Shown one piece after another: positions 1 through 5,596 of a stretch of DNA of 5,864 nt (its first letter is position 1; each line of letters opens with the position of its first letter). The notes under the pieces are model-generated. The model searched no databases, was not told the origin of the DNA, and saw only the letters and a list, made by a program, of their open reading frames with translations. The stretch is taken from the NCBI GenBank assembly GCA_001873755.1, contig MNZT01000128.1:1-5864 (forward strand), given 5' to 3'. The translations under genes and the position numbers were made by a program. This stretch comes from Candidatus Wirthbacteria bacterium CG2_30_54_11 (lineage in GTDB: Bacteria; Patescibacteriota; CG2-30-54-11).

Positions 1-130
1 ACAATCTCCCGTCTGTTGATCAAAAGGCACTTACTGATCTGTCGGTCACGTTCCCTTTGTTACCCATAACTGCACAAAATGTATTGACCCAGCACCCCCT
101 TTATATCAAAGGGGGCTGACGCAGGATACT
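1..130. other. Intergenic left edge, no confident gene
   Basis: No gene can be supported here. Plus frame 3 is open from base 3 to a TGA at 117-119 (38 codons, no start inside the window), so the 3' end of a plus-strand gene convergent with hsp20 is possible. The stop falls in repeat-like sequence and there is no homology handle. Bases 95-115 form a hairpin, CCCCCTTT / AAAGGGGG with a 5-nt loop, lying between the two possible convergent ends. It lacks a clear T-tract, so I do not call it an intrinsic terminator. Confidence 0.4.
95..115. repeat. 8-bp stem hairpin CCCCCTTT/AAAGGGGG
   Basis: Perfect inverted repeat with arms at 95-102 and 108-115 around a 5-nt loop. It sits immediately before the modular repeat block that fills 114-285. 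It may be part of that interspersed repeat family or act as a weak bidirectional transcription barrier. No run of T follows on either strand. Confidence 0.6.
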
Positions 131-285
131 ATGTCACCCTGAGTGACGCGTCCTCCGAAGTGCATTTGACGAAGGAGGAAGGCTGACGCAGCGAAGGTAT
201 GTCGCTCGCGAGCGACATACCGAAGGGTCTGCGTTCCAGCATATCGGAGAGATTCTTCCCCGCCTGAGGCGGGTCAGAATGACAC
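131..285 (+). repeat. Modular interspersed repeat, copy A (long form)
   Basis: The ends are inverted: TGTCACCCTGA at 132-142 and TCAGAATGACA at 274-284, matching except for two positions. Four blocks recur in the same order, inverted, in the right flank of the window: ATGTCACCCTGAG (131-143), CGAAGGGTCTG (221-231), AGATTCTTC (250-258) and TCAGAATGACA (274-284). Between blocks are a TCCTCC/GGAGGA stem (151-156/174-179), a perfect 26-bp palindrome (196-221) and a CCCGCC-TGA-GGCGGG hairpin (259-273). An 11-bp direct repeat GGCTGACGCAG occurs at 114-124 and 181-191. The element is non-coding and resembles REP/MITE-like elements; whether it is mobile is unknown. It lies directly downstream of the hsp20 stop, so its hairpins would be at the 3' end of that mRNA. 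Confidence 0.8.
196..221. repeat. 26-bp perfect palindrome
   Basis: GGTATGTCGCTCG (196-208) is followed with no spacer by its exact reverse complement (209-221). It sits inside repeat copy A, between its first and second conserved blocks, and is absent from copy B. As single-stranded DNA or RNA it would fold into a strong hairpin; as duplex DNA it could be a dimeric protein-binding site. Confidence 0.85.
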
Positions 286-300
286 ATAGAGCTGCTCTTG

Positions 301-834
301 CTATTTTTTCGTGGTATTTTTCGCTTTTACTTTCGAAGCTGTTTTCGCTGATACCGTCTTTACCTGTTTTGCCTCGATCTCGCTACCAGACTCGTCCCGG
401 GTCTTCACTTCGATCTTCCTCGGCTGCGTTTCAGGCGCTTTGGGAATGCTGATGGTGAGGATGCCGTTGTGAGCCGAGGCTTCGGCCTGGTCACCCAGAA
501 CGTGCGAAGGCAGACTGATCTGACGGTAGAACGAGCCTTCGTAGCATTCACGGCAGATATAATCGCCTTCTTCCCCGTCGTTCTCCTTCTTTGTCTCGCC
601 TTTGATGGTGAGGATGCCATTGCTGATATGGATCTCCACCTCTGACGGGTCCACCCCGGGCAGCATGGTCTGCACTTCAAACGCTTTTTCAGTTTCCTTG
701 AGGTTCACCGCTATCTGGCGCCTGCTGGCCGCAGATTCCCAATCCTGCCCCATCGCGCTGTCCGAAAACAGACGATTAAGCGAATGGGTCAGATTTGTCA
801 TCTCTCCGAACGGTGTCCAGCGTACGATCGTCAT
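301..834 (-). CDS. hsp20: Small heat-shock protein, Hsp20/alpha-crystallin family
   Basis: ATP-independent holdase chaperone of the cytoplasm that binds unfolding proteins and hands them to ATP-dependent refolding machines (family knowledge). The chain of 177 residues begins MTIVRWTPFGEM. The alpha-crystallin domain spans about residues 40-135, with L-P-G-V at 58-61, N-G-I-L-T-I-K-G-E before a variable charged loop, G-S-F-Y-R-Q-I-S-L-P, and the signature N-G-I-L-T-I-S-I-P-K. An I-E-V at 141-143 fits the C-terminal I-x-I/V oligomerisation motif. A Lys/Ala/Thr-rich basic tail of about 33 residues follows, making it longer than the usual 140-150. The start is the ATG at 832-834 because AGGGAG lies 6 nt upstream; an upstream in-frame TTG at 850-852 has no ribosome-binding site and lies beside the operator. 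Residues 94-97 are C-R-E-C, where the family usually has Arg-rich sequence. Transcription is controlled by CIRCE (860-886), implying HrcA repression. The stop is TAG. Confidence 0.95.
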   Translation of the reverse strand: MTIVRWTPFGEMTNLTHSLNRLFSDSAMGQDWESAASRRQIAVNLKETEKAFEVQTMLPGVDPSEVEIHISNGILTIKGETKKENDGEEGDYICRECYEGSFYRQISLPSHVLGDQAEASAHNGILTISIPKAPETQPRKIEVKTRDESGSEIEAKQVKTVSAKTASKVKAKNTTKK

Positions 835-840
835 GGTTGA

Positions 841-846
841 CTCCCT
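841..846 (-). promoter_or_regulatory. Ribosome-binding site of hsp20
   Basis: Reads AGGGAG on the minus strand, 6 nt before the ATG at 834. It decides the start in favour of this ATG over the upstream in-frame TTG at 852. Confidence 0.85.
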
Positions 847-848
847 GA

Positions 849-889
849 TCAAAAATAAATTAGCACTCGTTCTATCTGAGTGCTAATTT
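849..889 (-). terminator. Possible intrinsic terminator formed by the CIRCE palindrome
   Basis: In RNA read leftward from the hydrolase gene, the 12-bp CIRCE stem (889-878 with 868-857, 9-nt loop) is followed by A then five U (856-851). This is hairpin plus U-tract geometry. The stem base is A/U-rich, so strength is uncertain. RNA started at the hsp20 promoter would begin inside the first arm and could not form the hairpin, so only read-through RNA would be affected. This dual role is an inference. Confidence 0.35.
860..886 (-). promoter_or_regulatory. CIRCE operator (HrcA binding site)
   Basis: Exact match to the CIRCE consensus TTAGCACTC-N9-GAGTGCTAA: arms at 860-868 and 878-886 with a 9-nt spacer. 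The symmetry extends three more bases on each side (AAA at 857-859, TTT at 887-889), giving 12-bp perfect arms. CIRCE is bound by the HrcA repressor, which is released under heat stress when GroEL is titrated by unfolded protein (established for groE and dnaK operons). Here it overlaps the -10 box and probable transcription start of hsp20, so repression by blocking RNA polymerase is the simple reading. The host should therefore encode hrcA elsewhere. Confidence 0.97.
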
Positions 890-913
890 ATCAAAGGAAC
901 TCTGTTCTGTCAA
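885..913 (-). promoter_or_regulatory. Sigma-70-type promoter of hsp20
   Basis: On the minus strand a perfect -35 TTGACA (908-913) is followed by a 17-bp spacer and a -10 TAAATT (885-890, four of six consensus positions). The -10 runs into the first CIRCE arm. Transcription should start near 877-879, giving a leader of roughly 45 nt. The -35 box lies 3 bp beyond the hydrolase stop codon (917-919), so hsp20 has its own promoter in a 64-bp gap. Confidence 0.8.
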
Positions 914-916
914 GCG

Positions 917-3900
917 TCAGGGAGCTACGGTCAAGTCTGGTACGGTGTCGAGAGTCCCGCCGCCGACCGCCGGAGCAAAAGGCAGGACCGCACCGGTCGG
1001 ATAGGTCGACAGATAGGCATCGTCGGTGACCAGGAGATCAGACCAGTGAAATGAATAGGAATCGAAAATTTCGACACTCGGTATGGGCCTCTTCTGCCCG
1101 CTTTCGAGGTGATAGACGAGCGAAGCGTCACCTTTGACCAGCGAGCCTTCCTTGAACCGTACTTCGGTCTGGATCGGATAGTATTCGATCTCCAGATCGC
1201 TGATCTGGGTGACCTGTCCCCAGTTGTAGCCGTAGGAATAGAAGACCGCAGCATTGGAGAAATAGTTCCGTCCGCCGGCGCTCACGACGTAGACTGCCGG
1301 GGACGAACCCTTGATGAGAGTGTCATTCGCCCGGGGCACGAAAGTGTAGGTAACAACTGCGCCGGCAGTATACATATCGAGCACATACTGTGGGGTGTAG
1401 ATGATGTTTCCCCACTGGTGACCGGTGAGGAGAAATACCTCGGCCGAGGGAAAGATCCGCTTGAGTCCGCCCTCGATCAGGTACACAGCCGGACGGGAAT
1501 CCTTGACCAGAGCGCCGTCGTGGAACAGGACAAACCCGTCGTCGGTATAACAGGACAGGTGCAGGTCAGCCACGGATTGTATGGCTCCCCAGCTGTACCC
1601 GTTCGCCAGAAAGACTTCTCCGGCGGGGAAAATCTTCTTTTTGCCGGCGGCGCTGACGAGGTAGACAGCCGGACCGCTCCCCTTGATCACCGTCCCGACC
1701 GGCTTCAGCGCACAGGCCAGTTCTGCTGCCGCGCCCCGTTCATAGTATCCCAGATGCGTATCACTAACGGTGATGATGTCGCCCCAGCCATAGCCGCTTC
1801 CGAGGAATACCTCGCCGGAGGGGAACACTCTCAATAATCCGTTTTCGATCAGGTACACAGACGGCGCCGAGCCTTTGATGATGGAACCGTTGGCCAGGGG
1901 AGTGAACCGATAGGGCATGGCGTCGCCCGGAGCATATTTCGCCATTTCGCCTGCCCCGATCCCGGCGACCGATCCGAAATTGTAGCCATAGGAAAAGAAT
2001 ATCTCGGCACTGGGAAATACCCGGCGATAATTTGATTCCACCTGGTAAACCGCATAACTTCCGGATTCCTGGATCAGGGAACCATCAGGCAGGAGCGCTC
2101 CCTGGTAGGGCATGTTCGTCCCGGCGACGAAGGAGTCCATGTCGGACTGAGGGATCTCGACGATCTGCCCGAAGTTGAACCCGTAGGAATAAAAGATCTC
2201 CGGAGAGGTGAACAGGCGCTTCTTGCCGGCCTGGACCATATAGACCGCCCCGCTTGCCGACGTTTTGACCAGCGTCCCGTCCGGATATTTTTCCCCGGCG
2301 ATGTCGCTGTAGGGAAGGGCATAGATACCGACGTCCAGTGACAGGCCTGCGGTACCGCCCGGATATGCTGAGACAGAAACACCGGAATAGTAGTATTGGA
2401 TGAGCTCCTGGAAATTTTTGCCTTCCTGGGTCGCCATACAGTAGGCACCCCGGCCGCTCATGCCGTATCCGTGGCCGGCGCCGGTCCGTCCGATATTGTC
2501 CTGTCGGTAGCAGACCCCATCTTTCATCCACCAGGGGTCAGGCACCCCGTTCACGGGGATCCAGGGCCAGGAACCGACACTCCAGGTGCAGCGGTCCGTG
2601 CCTTTGGTCTGGCCGCAGGTCTGAGCGGCATCGCCGGTCTGAGAGTAGTAGGTCGCCACGATCAGATGGTTGGCCAGCTGAGACTGGGGATGAGTGATGA
2701 CGAGCCCTGCCGTCGCATCCACCGCCTGCGCGAGGGTGGAATTCCCGCCGGTCACCATTTCATATTCATAACCAAAATACACCTGATCTCCGGAAGTATT
2801 GTTCACATGAGAAAAATCAGCCGGATGCTTGCCACCGTTCTGATAGTGGTAGAGCGCATAGGTCCTGGCCGAAGTCATGAGCGCCTTGGTGTATTCCATG
2901 TCGCTGTTCAGACCGGTCTCTCCCATGCCTTTCAGATAGCCTTCCAGATTGACCCGATTGATGACATTGAGTCTGCGGGTACTGTCGGATGCCCGTACGA
3001 TCGCGATCCCACGGAACGTATTGTATCCGCTGGAACAACCTTCATTTGCGGTGGACGTGCGGGCAGTGCAGTTGTCCATGGTCACGGTGGGGGGATCGCC
3101 TCCGGATGGTGTGGCCGTGATGTAATTAGGGGTCTGGGCGAGCAATTGACCCGAGCTGACATAGTATCTGCTGTTCAGATCGGCATAGGAGATCTTGACC
3201 CGCTGGTCAGCCGGCACGGTCATGAGCGTGGCATTGGAGCTGTCCTTGATGACCAGGCCTCCGGCGCTGTACAGGTTGACCGACGTAGCCGGTGCCCAGG
3301 AGAGCCGTGCCGTCGCGTCGCCTTCATTTTCCATATACCTGACTTTGACAGTATGAGTCCCGCCGGTCATCCCTTTCAGCGCAGAATACGCGGTCGCGGA
3401 CTGGATGATCCAGGCATCGATGAGCGGGGTCTCCATGTCATCGACCCAGAGCCGCATCTTGTCATCTGCTGTGATATTGAACTGGTAGATCCCGGTCTCC
3501 ACGATATCGATCGTACCGTCCCACTGGATGGAGAAGTAATTCGTCCCCAGGGGAGCATAGGGGGTACCGGTGCCCCAGTCGGCATTGATCCCGGCGTCCT
3601 GCCGGATGAGTACGGGGTTCCCCTGAAAAACTCCGTTGTCCCAGTATTGACCGATGAAGCTGTTCACGGGGATGGCTTTCTGTACATATTCGAAGGTTAG
3701 CCTGGCGTCTGCCACCCCATCGAAATATTCGATCCGGATCTGATGATCGCCGGCAGTAAGTCCTATATCACCGGTCCTCACCAGATATCCGTGAGCACTC
3801 CAGTTGTCCACGACGAGCTCATTGTCGATATAGACCCGGCTCCCGTCGTCACTGCCGGCGGAAAAAGTGTAGATACCGGTAGCCGATGCCGTGATCATGC

Positions 3901-4855
3901 CTCTCCACCGGACAGAAAAATTATCAGCCGGGATCCCGGTCGCAGGAGCACCTGCCGCCCAGTTGAACGCTAGTTTGCTGCCCGAGCCCTCGATCCTGCT
4001 GATGGTGGCAGCTCCGCTCAAGGTCGCATTGGCGTAATATTCGGCCACGAACTGACCGGCAGCCGGCATCAGCGGTGCCTGAGCGGCTGCCGCCGCGATA
4101 ATCCCGGGCAGCTCGGAAAGTACGTTGACTCCCGGACAAGCGGTTGCGCCCTCCAGGGTAGAACCGTCGATGGTATTGCACAGACCATCTTTGTGCCTGG
4201 TCTGATATGACTGATGGCCCGTGACATTGGCAGTAGTGAACGAATAGCAGCTATTGGTCAGGGTGCTCGTCCCCTGCAGGTCGATCTGGTAGCGCTGGGA
4301 CAGTGAAGCTATGAGCGAGGTCAGACTCGCCCGGGTCGCATCGGTCATGACGTCAGGCGCCCCGTCTGAGCAACTGCCGTAGCAGCCCATGAGCGCGATG
4401 CCGACCGAACCCCTGTTGGCAGCCCAGGCATGCCCGGCCTCTACCCCTTCCCCGCCCTCTCTGCCTTCAAAAATATTGCCCAGGGGATCAATGATGTAGT
4501 TGTACCCGATATCTCCCCAGCCGTTGCCTACCGCATGGGAGTACCAGATGGAATTGAGCGAATCGATGGAATCCTGGATCGAGTGGTAGCTGCTCACCCG
4601 CCGGCCCACCGTATGGTGGAAGACGATCTTGCTGACCGGATAATACTGTGGGGCCCACTCGGGATGTGCATCAGTCCTGGTAAACCACTGATCCCGTGGG
4701 ATGATAGTGACCGCTGAAGCGGCTGCCTGGGCAGTACGGGGCTGGATCAGCAGTATGGTCGAAAAAGTGCCGAACAGACAACAAAGGCTTATAAGGGTGC
4801 TTATAAGCCTGAGTGATCGAATATGTGTAGTTGATCCCCTGCGTCTGGTGTTCAT
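917..4855 (-). CDS. Secreted multidomain peptidoglycan hydrolase: PGRP amidase, two PA14, SpoIID domain, seven C-terminal repeats
   Basis: Exported 1312-residue protein predicted to cut peptidoglycan. Residues 1-45 are a signal peptide: basic Arg stretch, hydrophobic core, then A-Q-A-A-A. Residues 50-255 are an amidase_2/PGRP domain (N-acetylmuramoyl-L-alanine amidase) with F-H-H-T (probable zinc ligand H80), W-G-D-I-G-Y-N-Y (Y118), G-H-Q (H214) and T-A-C-P-G (C240). Residues 265-393 and 398-523 are PA14 domains, each with the D-D pair typical of this beta-sandwich (D336-D337 in S-D-D-G; D464-D465), probably glycan-binding. Residues about 525-835 hold a SpoIID/LytB lytic transglycosylase region with L-E-G-Y-L-K-G-M-G-E (probable catalytic E646), A-R-T-Y-A-L and G-H-G-Y-G-M-S-G-R-G-A (794-804). 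Residues 857-1293 are seven repeats. There is no LPXTG motif or C-terminal membrane anchor. Start ATG at 4855 follows AAAGG with 9-nt spacing and fits the signal peptide. It lies 41 bp after rplY, same strand, with no visible terminator between. Domain calls are by motif; wall remodelling or attack on a host cell wall are both possible roles. Confidence 0.93.
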   Translation of the reverse strand: MNTRRRGSTTHIRSLRLISTLISLCCLFGTFSTILLIQPRTAQAAASAVTIIPRDQWFTRTDAHPEWAPQYYPVSKIVFHHTVGRRVSSYHSIQDSIDSLNSIWYSHAVGNGWGDIGYNYIIDPLGNIFEGREGGEGVEAGHAWAANRGSVGIALMGCYGSCSDGAPDVMTDATRASLTSLIASLSQRYQIDLQGTSTLTNSCYSFTTANVTGHQSYQTRHKDGLCNTIDGSTLEGATACPGVNVLSELPGIIAAAAAQAPLMPAAGQFVAEYYANATLSGAATISRIEGSGSKLAFNWAAGAPATGIPADNFSVRWRGMITASATGIYTFSAGSDDGSRVYIDNELVVDNWSAHGYLVRTGDIGLTAGDHQIRIEYFDGVADARLTFEYVQKAIPVNSFIGQYWDNGVFQGNPVLIRQDAGINADWGTGTPYAPLGTNYFSIQWDGTIDIVETGIYQFNITADDKMRLWVDDMETPLIDAWIIQSATAYSALKGMTGGTHTVKVRYMENEGDATARLSWAPATSVNLYSAGGLVIKDSSNATLMTVPADQRVKISYADLNSRYYVSSGQLLAQTPNYITATPSGGDPPTVTMDNCTARTSTANEGCSSGYNTFRGIAIVRASDSTRRLNVINRVNLEGYLKGMGETGLNSDMEYTKALMTSARTYALYHYQNGGKHPADFSHVNNTSGDQVYFGYEYEMVTGGNSTLAQAVDATAGLVITHPQSQLANHLIVATYYSQTGDAAQTCGQTKGTDRCTWSVGSWPWIPVNGVPDPWWMKDGVCYRQDNIGRTGAGHGYGMSGRGAYCMATQEGKNFQELIQYYYSGVSVSAYPGGTAGLSLDVGIYALPYSDIAGEKYPDGTLVKTSASGAVYMVQAGKKRLFTSPEIFYSYGFNFGQIVEIPQSDMDSFVAGTNMPYQGALLPDGSLIQESGSYAVYQVESNYRRVFPSAEIFFSYGYNFGSVAGIGAGEMAKYAPGDAMPYRFTPLANGSIIKGSAPSVYLIENGLLRVFPSGEVFLGSGYGWGDIITVSDTHLGYYERGAAAELACALKPVGTVIKGSGPAVYLVSAAGKKKIFPAGEVFLANGYSWGAIQSVADLHLSCYTDDGFVLFHDGALVKDSRPAVYLIEGGLKRIFPSAEVFLLTGHQWGNIIYTPQYVLDMYTAGAVVTYTFVPRANDTLIKGSSPAVYVVSAGGRNYFSNAAVFYSYGYNWGQVTQISDLEIEYYPIQTEVRFKEGSLVKGDASLVYHLESGQKRPIPSVEIFDSYSFHWSDLLVTDDAYLSTYPTGAVLPFAPAVGGGTLDTVPDLTVAP
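977..2287 (-). repeat. Seven tandem ~60-residue protein repeats at the hydrolase C-terminus
   Basis: Protein-level repeats begin at about residues 857, 922, 987, 1051, 1112, 1175 and 1235 and end near 1293. The core of each reads G-(S/T)-L-(I/V)-K, then A-V-Y-L-(I/V), G-x-K-(R/K), (I/V)-F-P-S-x-E-V-F, and an aromatic (Y/F)-G-(Y/F)-x-W-G. A stretch with S-D-x-x-L-x-x-Y follows before the next copy. Copies are diverged from one another, so this is an old amplification and not a recent DNA duplication. I recall similar repeats in secreted proteins of Patescibacteria; their function is unknown to me, with surface attachment or a beta-propeller-like fold as guesses. Confidence 0.85.
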
Positions 4856-4864
4856 ACGGGCCTA

Positions 4865-4869
4865 CCTTT
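4865..4869 (-). promoter_or_regulatory. Weak ribosome-binding site of the hydrolase gene
   Basis: Reads AAAGG on the minus strand, 9 nt before the ATG at 4855. It is weaker than the sites of hsp20 and rplY, suggesting lower translation than its highly expressed upstream neighbour. Confidence 0.5.
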
Positions 4870-4896
4870 GGCTGGGTGTTTGTTTTGAAACTGGCG

Positions 4897-5556
4897 CTAT
4901 TTCTTCTTCGGCTCCTCGACTTCTTCTTCCTCGCCCTTCTTCTTGGTCACCAGTTCGGGCACCTCCGCTTCCTCGACCACCACTACTTCCTCGACTTCTT
5001 CTTTTTCGGGAGGCAGCACCTTGACTACGATCTCTTCCGGCTCGGCCACGATGCTAAAGGTGGACGGCAGGACGAGGTCCTTGACCGCGATACCCTGACC
5101 GATCTCCATGATCGAGGAAATATCTACGGTGATCTTCGGGATGAGGTCCTGCGGGAAGCAGGTCACGGCCAGTTCCTGTAGACCATGGAATACAAATCCG
5201 CCGAGCTTGACCGCCGGTGACTCGCCGGTGAGCTCGATGGGGATCTGGGCGGTGACTTTTTCGGTTAGATTGACGAGGTAAAATTCAACGTGGATGACCT
5301 GATCGGTCAGGACATTACGTTGGATCTGATGGATCAGTACAGGACGGGCTTTTTCTTCAGTGCCGACCTTCAGGTCGATCAGGCTGGTCTGTTTGGCCTG
5401 CTTGAACAGAGCGTGAAAAACCTTGGCATCCAACTGGAGTGATTCGGAAGGATAGTTGTGCCCGTATATGGTCGCAGGGATGATTCCCATTTTCACGATC
5501 TGGTGGGGTTTGAATTTTCCTTCTCTCTTTTCAGCATGCAATTCGAATTGCGCCAT
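4897..5556 (-). CDS. rplY: 50S ribosomal protein L25, long CTC/TL5 type
   Basis: Binds 5S rRNA in the central protuberance of the large ribosomal subunit; the two-domain form is also called general stress protein CTC. The 219-residue protein starts M-A-Q-F-E-L-H-A-E-K-R. The N-terminal 5S-binding domain spans about residues 4-92 with G-I-I-P-A-T-I-Y-G (24-32) and V-I-H-V-E-F (87-92). The C-terminal TL5 domain spans about 95-183 with I-P-I-E-L-T-G-E-S-P-A-V, G-G-F-V-F-H and a late I-A-V-K-D-L. Residues 184-219 are a charged Glu/Lys tail encoded by a purine-rich strand. The start is the ATG at 5554-5556, which has GAGGA 7 nt upstream and matches the family N-terminus. The reading frame stays open 23 codons further to a TTG at 5625, but that extension overlaps the promoter and has no homology. 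First gene of a likely two-gene unit with the downstream wall hydrolase. Confidence 0.95.
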   Translation of the reverse strand: MAQFELHAEKREGKFKPHQIVKMGIIPATIYGHNYPSESLQLDAKVFHALFKQAKQTSLIDLKVGTEEKARPVLIHQIQRNVLTDQVIHVEFYLVNLTEKVTAQIPIELTGESPAVKLGGFVFHGLQELAVTCFPQDLIPKITVDISSIMEIGQGIAVKDLVLPSTFSIVAEPEEIVVKVLPPEKEEVEEVVVVEEAEVPELVTKKKGEEEEVEEPKKK

Positions 5557-5563
5557 GCCACAG

Positions 5564-5568
5564 TCCTC
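5564..5568 (-). promoter_or_regulatory. Ribosome-binding site of rplY
   Basis: Reads GAGGA on the minus strand, 7 nt before the ATG at 5556. It fixes the start at M-A-Q-F and argues against the longer open frame reaching 5625. Confidence 0.8.
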
Positions 5569-5596
5569 ATGTATAAATGGTTGACAAGCATCGCAT

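Noticed and set aside
95..115. Rho-independent terminator
   Set aside because: The stem is good but no T-tract follows on either strand.
3..119. Possible 3' end of a plus-strand gene (38 open codons to TGA)
   Set aside because: Too short to recognise, and its end is inside a hairpin and repeat block. Kept only as a possibility in the edge description.
131..285. CRISPR array
   Set aside because: The repeated units are unequal, inverted and hairpin-rich, without regular spacers or nearby cas genes.
835..852. Upstream TTG start adding six residues to Hsp20
   Set aside because: No ribosome-binding site precedes it, whereas the ATG at 834 has AGGGAG at 6-nt spacing; the extension contains that site.
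1109..1837. Plus-strand open frame of 242 codons opposite the repeat region
   Set aside because: Its apparent internal similarity mirrors the protein repeats on the other strand. No ribosome-binding site or family motif is seen.
2396..3700. Plus-strand open frame of 434 codons antisense to the hydrolase
   Set aside because: It lies wholly opposite a well-supported gene with recognisable domains. Its translation shows no domain, signal or compositional logic, and it is explained by codon bias on the coding strand.
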